Assembly (NCBI RefSeq): GCF_001592965.1
Contig: NZ_LRPC01000028.1
Coordinates: 868,001-932,000, forward strand
DNA from: Roseivirga spongicola
GTDB lineage: Bacteria; Bacteroidota; Bacteroidia; Cytophagales; Cyclobacteriaceae
DNA length: 64,000 nucleotides
Direction of reading: 5' to 3'
Under the pieces are notes generated by a model that had not been told where the DNA came from, ran no database searches, and saw only the letters and a list, made by a program, of their open reading frames with translations. Shown piece by piece: positions 55,761 through 62,424 of the stretch (position 1 is the first letter of the stretch; every line of letters begins with the position of its first letter). The translations under genes were made by a program, and so were the position numbers.

Positions 55761-55883
55761 GGACGATCAAATGTCTTTAAAGCCATTGAAAACAATCACT
55801 TCTTCCACTTCAAAAACCGTATGCTCTTTGGAGATGCGAAGGACTCATTGGAGAAGTTGATTAGTGAGGTGAAGAGTCTTTAG
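55761..55883 (+). pseudogene. C-terminal remnant of NAD(P) transhydrogenase subunit beta (pntB-like)
   Basis: Forty codons immediately after the VOC stop (TAG 55758-55760), in the same frame, encode GRSNVFKAIENNHFFHFKN followed by RMLFGDAKDSLEKLISEVKSL and a TAG. This resembles the extreme C-terminus of PntB, which in known proteins reads like KRSM...YAGxxNPLFFKENTxMLFGDAKxSVxxIL. No start or remainder of pntB is present, so it is a fragment left by a deletion or recombination. Confidence 0.55.
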
Positions 55884-55901
55884 TCTTTTAAATGTTGAAT
55901 T

Positions 55902-55994
55902 AAAAAGTGAGCGTTATACACCACATATTAGCTGGCTAACGCTCACTTTTTGTAATTTACTGGAAATATATCGCTCACTTTTATGAGCGTTAGC
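55902..55994. repeat. Complex foldback DNA with alternating GTGAGCGTTA motifs
   Basis: AAAAAGTGAGCGTTA (55902-55916) pairs perfectly with TAACGCTCACTTTTT (55937-55951). GCTAACGCTCA (55935-55945) also pairs with TGAGCGTTAGC (55984-55994), and CGCTCA (55972-55977) with TGAGCG (55984-55989), so several alternative folds exist. Confidence 0.7.
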
Positions 55995-55998
55995 ATAC

Positions 55999-56436
55999 GT
56001 TGTAGCCAATTAGAGAATGATTCAGAGAATAGTGCCAATAATCACTTCAGTAGGAAAGATTTGGGGACGAGATGCAATCTATCTTGACAATGTAAATGTC
56101 GTAAACGAGTCCACTTTTGAACTAAGCGGTGAGTTTAACGGAACTCTTTGTAGCAACTTAGACAACAACACCAATAAAGGATACCGAATCACTTTCAATT
56201 CAGTCCATTTGTTTAAAATGATTGAACTCGACTATGATGAAATTGACTACGAATCCTCTTTTGACTTAATCGTAAATTCAGAGCAAGTTGCCAAGATGAT
56301 TAAGGAAGACAAAGAAATGCATATTGGGAAAATTGACAACTCTTACAAACACTTTGTATTTCGTACGTATGATACGGTTTTCGAGGTTATTGGAAAGGAC
56401 TATGAACTTGAACTAAAATAAATTACTGGCTACAAC
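55999..56436. repeat. Inverted repeats flanking a small ORF
   Basis: GTTGTAGCCA (55999-56008) and TGGCTACAAC (56427-56436) form a perfect 10-bp inverted pair that brackets the ORF at 56017-56421 closely on both sides. Confidence 0.65.
56017..56421 (+). CDS. Small protein of unknown function within inverted repeats
   Basis: A 134-residue protein with no recognised family, signal peptide or membrane segment. It appears beta-rich (NNVNVVNESTFELSGEFNGTLCSNLDNNTNKGYRITFNSVHLF) followed by a helix (EQVAKMIKEDKEMHIG) and final strands. It is neutral to acidic. Coding is supported by codon-like composition and by its tight fit between the two arms of an inverted repeat, with the ATG 8 bp after one arm and the stop 5 bp before the other. 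It is possibly a cassette-like accessory gene. Confidence 0.6.
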   Translation: MIQRIVPIITSVGKIWGRDAIYLDNVNVVNESTFELSGEFNGTLCSNLDNNTNKGYRITFNSVHLFKMIELDYDEIDYESSFDLIVNSEQVAKMIKEDKEMHIGKIDNSYKHFVFRTYDTVFEVIGKDYELELK

Positions 56437-56608
56437 ATGACCTATACTCAATGCTTCAATTGGCAGTAACTTAGAACACAGCACTTACCCAACGCCAAAC
56501 TCACGTTTGCCGTTTTATTTGAATAAATTAAAAACACAAAAGGTGTTTGGCTCACCTCAGTGCTAAGTTTGAAGATTAGCTTCTCAATCCCACACTGCGT
56601 ATAGCCAG
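56426..56608. repeat. Nested foldback (attC-like arrangement) between two small ORFs
   Basis: Nested pairs on one axis: CTGGCTA (56426-56432) with TAGCCAG (56602-56608), AGCACT (56480-56485) with AGTGCT (56559-56564), GCCAAAC (56494-56500) with GTTTGGC (56545-56551), and AAACAC (56532-56537) with GTGTTT (56543-56548). It spans the whole gap between the genes at 56017 and 56620. Confidence 0.55.
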
Positions 56609-56619
56609 ACCGTTAACAA

Positions 56620-56958
56620 ATGATCAACTACAACGACAAACGATTTAGAGCCATTGAGAACTCACCGAATGGAGAGGTTTCTGGAGATTTGGTCTTTCAT
56701 TACAAACAGGAAGGGAATCAACTCGTTTGTCAGTACTTTGGTGGTAAAATTCTGGAAGGCTGGTTGGAAGGTACTGTTGATGAGAATGGTGTGATTGAGA
56801 TGAACTACACTCAGGTGAACACCAAACTAGAGCAAAAGACAGGTAAGTGTACTTCCACTCCTGAAATTCTTCCTAACGGGAAGATCAGACTACATGAAAA
56901 CTGGCAGTGGACATCGGGAGACCTGACGAAAGGCTCCTCAATTTTAGAAGAAATATAA
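56620..56958 (+). CDS. Small conserved protein of unknown function
   Basis: A 112-residue cytoplasmic protein: INYNDKRFRAIENSPNGEVSGDLVFHYKQEGN, GGKILEGWLEGTVDENGVIEMNYTQVN and PEILPNGKIRLHENWQWTSGDLTKGSSILEE. Very similar small beta-rich proteins are widespread and are often labelled N-acetylglutamate synthase, a name I see no support for because no GNAT motif is present. Its stop overlaps the next start by one base (TAATG), so it is translationally coupled to the YwbE-family gene. Confidence 0.75.
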   Translation: MINYNDKRFRAIENSPNGEVSGDLVFHYKQEGNQLVCQYFGGKILEGWLEGTVDENGVIEMNYTQVNTKLEQKTGKCTSTPEILPNGKIRLHENWQWTSGDLTKGSSILEEI

Positions 56959-57158
56959 TGGACGGAACAAGAAGAGCAGATATCAAACCGGGTACAGAAG
57001 TAAACATTGTGCTCAAACAAGACCAGAGAACTGGTAAACTTACCCATGGCTTTGTAAAGGATTTACTTACGAAGTCTCCCTCCCATCCGCATGGCATCAA
57101 AGTACGGCTTGAAGACGGCCAGGTGGGGAGAGTCAAAGAAGTATTGAATGATGAATGA
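56958..57158 (+). CDS. YwbE family protein (DUF2196)
   Basis: A 66-residue protein matching YwbE: the sequence from MDGTRRADIKPG onward, with VNIVLKQDQRTGKLTHGFVKDLLTKSPSHPHGIKVRLEDGQVGRVKEVL, is the full DUF2196 domain. It is short, basic and KOW-like, but its role is unknown. The start ATG at 56958 shares its first base with the previous stop. The last codons run into a heptameric GAATGAT repeat. Confidence 0.85.
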   Translation: MDGTRRADIKPGTEVNIVLKQDQRTGKLTHGFVKDLLTKSPSHPHGIKVRLEDGQVGRVKEVLNDE

Positions 57159-57171
57159 TGAATGATGAATG
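57146..57171 (+). repeat. Heptameric tandem repeat
   Basis: GAATGAT is repeated 3.7 times and covers the end and stop of the YwbE-family gene. A second degenerate heptamer set (TTACGCA, TCACGCA, TTACTCA) lies at 57243-57263. Confidence 0.7.
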
Positions 57172-57281
57172 TTTAGTTTTATTGAGTGCAAAGTTTGAAT
57201 GTTAATTAACAGGTAGGTCTTAAGCCAAACTCAAAAGTCTCATTACGCATCACGCATTACTCAAGACACAATACTTTCTAA

Positions 57282-57980
57282 ATGCTCGAAATCCTCTACC
57301 AAGACGCTGATCTCATCGCCATCAACAAACCCCACGGCCTGCTTGTACATCGCTCCCCTATTGCTACCAATACCGATACTTATGCTGTGCAAGAGCTGAG
57401 GAATCAGATAAACCAACACGTTTACCTGGTTCATAGATTAGACAGAAAAACTTCAGGTGTTTTGCTGTTTGCTTTAAATAAGGAAGTGATTACAAACCTT
57501 ATGAAGCAATTCGAAGATCACACGGTGTCTAAAACCTACTGGTCGATTTTACGAGGGTACTCAGATGATGAAGACACAATAGACTATGCCCTAACTAACG
57601 ATAAGGGGAAAACACAGGAGGCTATCACTCACTATAAAACCTTAGATAGAACTGAAATACCTGTGCCCTTCGGAAAGCATGCTACCTCTAGGTATTCGTT
57701 AGTGGAAGCCAAGCCAGAAACCGGCAGAATGCATCAGCTGAGAAAGCACTTCGCCCATATCCTTCATCCTATTATTGGTGACAGACCGCATGGCTGTAAC
57801 AAGCAAAATAAGCTCTTTCTGGAAAAGTGGAATATGGGCACCATGCTATTGCATGCTCAGCAACTTGAATTCAATCATCCTATCAATAATGAAAGGATTA
57901 GTGTAAATGCTGAACCTAGCGATGAATTCAAACGGATGCTAGCAACACTTAAGCTTTCTCCTTATAAGGAATCCGCTTAA
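57282..57980 (+). CDS. truC: tRNA pseudouridine(65) synthase-like protein (RluA family)
   Basis: A 232-residue pseudouridine synthase. The RluA catalytic motif HRLDRKTSGVLLFAL (catalytic aspartate) is near residues 50-63, with PHGLLVHRS upstream and AKPETGRMHQLRKHFAHILHPIIGDRPHGCNKQN near 145-175 as the substrate-positioning region typical of TruC, which modifies U65 in some tRNAs. No S4 domain is present, as expected for TruC. Its 3' end overlaps the convergent PPK2 gene by 32 bp. Confidence 0.9.
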   Translation: MLEILYQDADLIAINKPHGLLVHRSPIATNTDTYAVQELRNQINQHVYLVHRLDRKTSGVLLFALNKEVITNLMKQFEDHTVSKTYWSILRGYSDDEDTIDYALTNDKGKTQEAITHYKTLDRTEIPVPFGKHATSRYSLVEAKPETGRMHQLRKHFAHILHPIIGDRPHGCNKQNKLFLEKWNMGTMLLHAQQLEFNHPINNERISVNAEPSDEFKRMLATLKLSPYKESA

Positions 57981-58737
57981 GAATATGCTTGATTACGGCT
58001 ACCCTGGCCGTTGTCTTTCTATTCGCCCTAAGTATAATCCATGGATTCTTCTCTGTGTTAGTGTGGGCAAACATGCGCTCTTTGTACTCTGTATAAGTAT
58101 CCCAAAGCTCTTGCGCCACCTCATCTACCGGAGACATTTTCCATCGCTTTAATGGATTAGAGGCAATATCTTCAAACCTAGCCGCCTGTTCCTTCTTAGT
58201 AATTGAGAAATAGAATTTCATTAGAATGACACCATCGTTGGTTATCATTTCTTCGAAGTGATTTACTTCGCTCATAAAACGCTCATACTCCTCTTGGCTA
58301 CAGAAGCCATTTACAGGCTCTACAACGCCACGGTTATACCAGCTACGGTCGAATAACACAACCTCTCCAGGGTTAGGAAGCTTATTGATGTAGCGTTGAA
58401 AATACCATTGACCTCTTTCTTGCTCAGTAGGCTTAGGTAAAGCAACTACCCTATAATTTCTAGGATTTAAATGGTGAGTAACCCTACGAATAGCTCCACC
58501 CTTTCCTGCAGCATCGCGTCCTTCAAACAAGAGACAAACTCTTTTATTATTCTTGATAACCCACTGTTGCATTTTGATTAACTCAACCTGCAAATCTTCC
58601 AAAGTTTTCTCATATCGAACGTAACGCAGAACTTTCTCTGGATTGATATTGTCTTCTTGAGCCAACAATAACTTGATGGCCTTATTTGTATTCAAGAGCT
58701 TAAGCTCCTTATCTGAAAAGAAAAACTTCTTATCCAT
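57949..58737 (-). CDS. Polyphosphate kinase 2 family protein
   Basis: A 262-residue PPK2 that transfers phosphate between polyphosphate and nucleoside phosphates. Walker A is EGRDAAGKGGAIRRV near residue 75, the lid region is NYRVVALPKPTEQERGQWYFQRY and Walker B is FDRSWYNRGVVEPVNGFC near 130-147. It is one of two tandem paralogues: the ATG overlaps the stop of the upstream copy by one base (TAATG), so the two are coupled and may form heteromers. Direction and nucleotide preference cannot be read from sequence. Confidence 0.93.
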   Translation of the reverse strand: MDKKFFFSDKELKLLNTNKAIKLLLAQEDNINPEKVLRYVRYEKTLEDLQVELIKMQQWVIKNNKRVCLLFEGRDAAGKGGAIRRVTHHLNPRNYRVVALPKPTEQERGQWYFQRYINKLPNPGEVVLFDRSWYNRGVVEPVNGFCSQEEYERFMSEVNHFEEMITNDGVILMKFYFSITKKEQAARFEDIASNPLKRWKMSPVDEVAQELWDTYTEYKERMFAHTNTEKNPWIILRANRKTTARVAVIKHILKRIPYKEKA

Positions 58738-59636
58738 TATACCAAGTGATAGATTGAACGGTGAAACCTCATGACAACATTAGGGTCTGGCAAAACTGTG
58801 GTATTCGCATTTTCCTTACCGTCATATTCAAACTTGGATAATACGTGCCTAATACTTTCCAAACGAGCGATTTTCTTCTTATTGGTTTTAATAATTGTCC
58901 AAGGACTAAAAGTGGTATGCGTATGGGCGAACATTTGTTCTTTATAGTAGGTATACCTTTCCCACATTTCTTGCCCTTTCTCGTCTACCGGACTTAACTT
59001 CCACTGCTTTAGTGGGTTACTTCTTCTATCGTCAAACCTCCTGCTTTGCTCCTCTTTATTGATTGAGAACCAAAGCTTTATAACATGAACACCATCTTCA
59101 AAAAGCATGTGTTCAAACTCAGGCACTTGGCGCATAAACTGCTGATATTGCTCTTCACTACAGAAGCCCATCACTGGCTCAACTACGGCCCTATTGTACC
59201 AGCTTCTATCGAAGAAAACAATCTCACCAGCATTTGGCAGCTCCTTAATATAACGCCTGAAATACCACTGCTTTTTCTCTAAATCTGTAGGTTTGTTCAA
59301 TGCCACTACGCGTAAAGAACGTGGATTCATGTGTTCGATAAACCGCTTAATAGAGCCCCCTTTTCCAGCTGCATCTCTGCCTTCAAATATTATAGCTACC
59401 CGTTGTTGCGTATCTGCAATCCAACGCTGCCATTTTACCAACTCAATCTGTAATTGTTCTAGCTGGCGTTCATATTCTATATTGAAAAGTGCTTTACTGT
59501 AGTCTCTCCCTCGCTCTTGAAAAACAGCCTCAAGATCTGCTCGGCTCTTAATCTTGCTAAAGTCTGCATTTGTAAGCCTCTTGTCTGAATCGAGGGTATT
59601 TTTTATGGAATCGTCTGTGATTAAAAACTCACTCAT
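58737..59636 (-). CDS. Polyphosphate kinase 2 family protein, upstream paralogue
   Basis: A 299-residue PPK2 similar to the following gene along its core: Walker A EGRDAAGKGGSIKRF near residue 90, lid LRVVALNKPTDLEKKQWYFRRY and Walker B FDRSWYNRAVVEPVMGFC. It has an additional N-terminal segment of about 25 residues and a C-terminal extension of about 30 residues (NTTVLPDPNVVMRFHRSIYHLV) that its partner lacks. The two probably arose by gene duplication. Confidence 0.93.
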   Translation of the reverse strand: MSEFLITDDSIKNTLDSDKRLTNADFSKIKSRADLEAVFQERGRDYSKALFNIEYERQLEQLQIELVKWQRWIADTQQRVAIIFEGRDAAGKGGSIKRFIEHMNPRSLRVVALNKPTDLEKKQWYFRRYIKELPNAGEIVFFDRSWYNRAVVEPVMGFCSEEQYQQFMRQVPEFEHMLFEDGVHVIKLWFSINKEEQSRRFDDRRSNPLKQWKLSPVDEKGQEMWERYTYYKEQMFAHTHTTFSPWTIIKTNKKKIARLESIRHVLSKFEYDGKENANTTVLPDPNVVMRFHRSIYHLV

Positions 59637-59734
59637 ACTTGTCTGTTCAGGGGCAACTAAGATAGAAAATAATGATAAAGAAAAGCCCTATTCTAAGATT
59701 ATAGAATGGTAATGGATTTTCATTTACTCATTGC

Positions 59735-60781
59735 TTATTTCACATGTGCCCTAAACGTAAGTACTAATGTAGGGTTGGCCGGATCATTACTAAAAATTGC
59801 CAGTGTTTTGCGTTCCAAACCAAGTCTATTATTTGCGTTAAAAGTAACAGTGAGCATGGTGTTGTTACCCGATGACAATACTTTTTCTTGCAGCTCATAG
59901 GTGAGACAATCGCAGTTAGATTCTAAGCGCTCAATCTGAAGCTCTCCTTTACCCAAATTGGCCAATACCACCTGAACAGATTCTACCTCTCCCACTTTCA
60001 TCACCCTAAAATCATGATTAATAATACTAGTGGTAATAGTTGGACTCCCCGATACTACTTCACTCTGGTTAAGCTGTTTTGGTGGTAACAGAGTGAATTG
60101 AATAGGTAAGTGAGCGAACACTTTATCATCGTTTTTTAATCCAATACTCATCTTTTGAAAACCAGATGGTGCACTCTCAGATGGCAGCATTGAAATTGTC
60201 ATTCGGCCAAATTGATTATGCTTAATGGTTTTGGGTTCAAATTTCACCCAAACGCTATCGCTAACCTTTACCTCAGACAGGTCTAAATCTGCACCGCCAA
60301 GATTGTAAACATCGAAGGTACTACTAAGCGTGTCTTGCTTATAGCCCGCCTTGAGGTTGAAAATTCTTTCTTTGGTTCGAAAAGGCCACTGAGTGTTTCG
60401 GTATGCTTTAAAAACATCTACTTCAGGAGCTAGTATTTGCAGTCCGAATTGAAAACCATACAACAATACATCTTCCCTTCCTACAAGTTGAAGCTCATAT
60501 TCGAAATAGCCTGGTGATTGTGAAAGTTCTATGGAATAGCGGATTTTAGCTTTAGCACCAGCTTTAATAGTTATACTCTTCCTTTCGGTTTTCAGGGCGT
60601 CATTCTTACTGACCAGCTTAACCTGAACACTCCTATCAGACCTATTGAACCACTCTACTTCTTTGCTAATCTCCTTAAATTCACCTTCTGCAACTCCAAG
60701 ATCTACAAACTCCAATTCTTGAGCATTCACTCCAAGAGCAAAAAGCAATGAAAACAATACAATACAGCTTCTAATCATCAA
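59735..60781 (-). CDS. DUF1573 domain secreted protein
   Basis: A 348-residue protein with a signal peptide (cleavage near residue 21, NAQELEF). The C-terminal 100 residues are the DUF1573 Ig-like domain: VMKVGEVESVQVVLANLGKGELQIERLESNCDCLTYELQEKVLSSGNNTMLTVTFNANNRLGLERKTLAIFSNDPANPTLVLTFRAHVK, in which the usual SCGCT is NCDCLT. The N-terminal half is also beta-rich. DUF1573 proteins are common in Bacteroidota envelopes and their role is unknown. It is divergent from trpS with 92 bp between starts. Confidence 0.85.
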   Translation of the reverse strand: MMIRSCIVLFSLLFALGVNAQELEFVDLGVAEGEFKEISKEVEWFNRSDRSVQVKLVSKNDALKTERKSITIKAGAKAKIRYSIELSQSPGYFEYELQLVGREDVLLYGFQFGLQILAPEVDVFKAYRNTQWPFRTKERIFNLKAGYKQDTLSSTFDVYNLGGADLDLSEVKVSDSVWVKFEPKTIKHNQFGRMTISMLPSESAPSGFQKMSIGLKNDDKVFAHLPIQFTLLPPKQLNQSEVVSGSPTITTSIINHDFRVMKVGEVESVQVVLANLGKGELQIERLESNCDCLTYELQEKVLSSGNNTMLTVTFNANNRLGLERKTLAIFSNDPANPTLVLTFRAHVK

Positions 60782-60873
60782 TTCCCTTCTTTATTCCTCG
60801 TTTGGTCAAAATTAAACGAACTAAGTTTGATTTGAGCCTGTCAGTTTTATTTAATTTGCCCAAAATTTTATCA

Positions 60874-61845
60874 ATGGCAAGAATTCTTACTGGTATACAA
60901 AGTTCTGGAAAACCGCATTTGGGAAACATTCTCGGTGCCATTAAACCAGCTGTAGAACTATCGAAAGACGATAAGAACGAGTCTTTCTTTTTCATCGCAG
61001 ACCTGCATTCCTTAACCACCATCAAAGACCCACAAACAAGAATAGAAAACACCAATGCAGTAGCCGCTGCTTGGCTTGCCTTTGGTTTCGATACTCAGAA
61101 AAACACTTTCTACCGACAATCTCGTATTCCTCAGGTTTGTGAATTGGCTTGGTATCTGAACTGCTATACGCCTTTTCCCATGTTGGCCAATGCGCATAGC
61201 TTTAAAGACAAGTCCAATAGACTAGCCGATGTAAATGCAGGCTTGTTTACCTACCCTGTTTTAATGGCCTGCGACATTTTGCTTTATGACGCAAATGTGG
61301 TACCTGTTGGTAAAGACCAAAAACAGCACTTAGAAATGACGCGCGACATTGCCAACACCATCAACCACCAATATGGCGATGTGTTTGTAATGCCTGAGGC
61401 GAGAATCGATGAAAATGTAATGACCATTCCGGGCATAGATGGCCAAAAGATGAGTAAGTCTTACGGCAATACTATTGACATTTTTCAGGCAGACAAGCCT
61501 CTTAGAAAGAACATCATGAAGATTGTCAGTGACAGTACTCCGCTTGAAGAACCTAAAAACCCAGATACAGATAACACCTTCGCTTTATATTCTTTGCTTG
61601 CCTCTGAAGAGCAAACTGAAGAAATGCGCAAGAATTATTTGGGTGGAAACTATGGCTATGGTCATGCCAAGCAGGCACTTTATGAATTGATTGTAGAGAA
61701 ATTCGCTAAAGAACGCGCGCTCTTCAACGATTATATGAACAACCTAGACGAGCTAGAAAAAGAACTATCTATTGGTGAAGAAAAAGCACGTGATGTTGCC
61801 AAAGATGTTTTAGAGCGAGTGAAAAAGGCGATAGGTTTTGCCTAA
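60874..61845 (+). CDS. trpS: Tryptophan--tRNA ligase
   Basis: A 323-residue class I aminoacyl-tRNA synthetase that charges tRNA-Trp. The ATG at 60874 (MARILTGIQSSGKPHLGN) is the usual start; a frame 24 codons longer has no homologous look. The HIGH-type motif is PHLGN at residues 14-18 and KMSKS is in GQKMSKSYGN near residue 192. The length matches bacterial TrpS. It appears to be monocistronic, with the CHRD-like gene 54 bp later. Confidence 0.97.
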   Translation: MARILTGIQSSGKPHLGNILGAIKPAVELSKDDKNESFFFIADLHSLTTIKDPQTRIENTNAVAAAWLAFGFDTQKNTFYRQSRIPQVCELAWYLNCYTPFPMLANAHSFKDKSNRLADVNAGLFTYPVLMACDILLYDANVVPVGKDQKQHLEMTRDIANTINHQYGDVFVMPEARIDENVMTIPGIDGQKMSKSYGNTIDIFQADKPLRKNIMKIVSDSTPLEEPKNPDTDNTFALYSLLASEEQTEEMRKNYLGGNYGYGHAKQALYELIVEKFAKERALFNDYMNNLDELEKELSIGEEKARDVAKDVLERVKKAIGFA

Positions 61846-61899
61846 TTTATGCACCATTTGCACGGTTTCTCCGTTATATTAGGGTTAAATGCCAAACCT

Positions 61900-62424
61900 A
61901 TGAAGCAGCTATTCGCCCTTATCCTTTTATCGGCTTTTGTTTTCGCATGTAGCTCAGATGCTGAAGATGCAGAGTTTACTGGAAACGAAGTTGAAATGGA
62001 GATGATTCCCGGTGCCGTAAATGGTAATCAAACCAATGGAACACTCCTTATAAAAGAAAGAAAAGGTGGGGCAGCTCAAGTGGAAATAACATTAAACGGA
62101 GTGATTAACAATGCTAATCACCCCGTTCACTTACATTTCGGAAGTCTTGCTGATGATGGTAACATTGCCACTTTACTTAACCCGATAGAAGAAAGAGACG
62201 GTGTTGGCAAGAGCTCTACAATCTTGAATGAGCTAGAGAACGGATCTACCATAAGTTATTCAGATCTCCTTACTTTCGATGGAAGTATTAAAATTCACTT
62301 CGAAGCTTCAGGACCAATGAAAGATGAGATATTGGGTTCTACTAACATTGGTCTAAATGCCGACCAAAACTCGGCTTACCTTTCTGGCGAAAAATCTATA
62401 ACAATCTGCAATTCAGATTATTAA
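61900..62424 (+). CDS. CHRD-like domain lipoprotein
   Basis: A 174-residue envelope protein. The ATG at 61900 (MKQLFALILLSAFVFAC) gives a lipoprotein signal with the lipid cysteine at residue 17. The body resembles a CHRD domain, an Ig-like fold found in chordin and in bacterial surface proteins: GTLLIKERKGGAAQVEITLNG, NHPVHLHFGSLADDGNIA (the HxHxG feature), and a closing strand set. The ligand is unknown. The stop overlaps the convergent T9SS cargo gene by 4 bp. Confidence 0.72.
   Translation: MKQLFALILLSAFVFACSSDAEDAEFTGNEVEMEMIPGAVNGNQTNGTLLIKERKGGAAQVEITLNGVINNANHPVHLHFGSLADDGNIATLLNPIEERDGVGKSSTILNELENGSTISYSDLLTFDGSIKIHFEASGPMKDEILGSTNIGLNADQNSAYLSGEKSITICNSDY

Noticed and set aside
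55902-56608. Canonical integron with attC sites
   Set aside because: No integrase gene is present and the cores do not match the RYYYAAC/GTTRRRY pattern, so only a cassette-like description is given.
56620-56958. N-acetylglutamate synthase label often used for homologues of this small protein
   Set aside because: The protein has only 112 residues and no GNAT acetyl-CoA motif.
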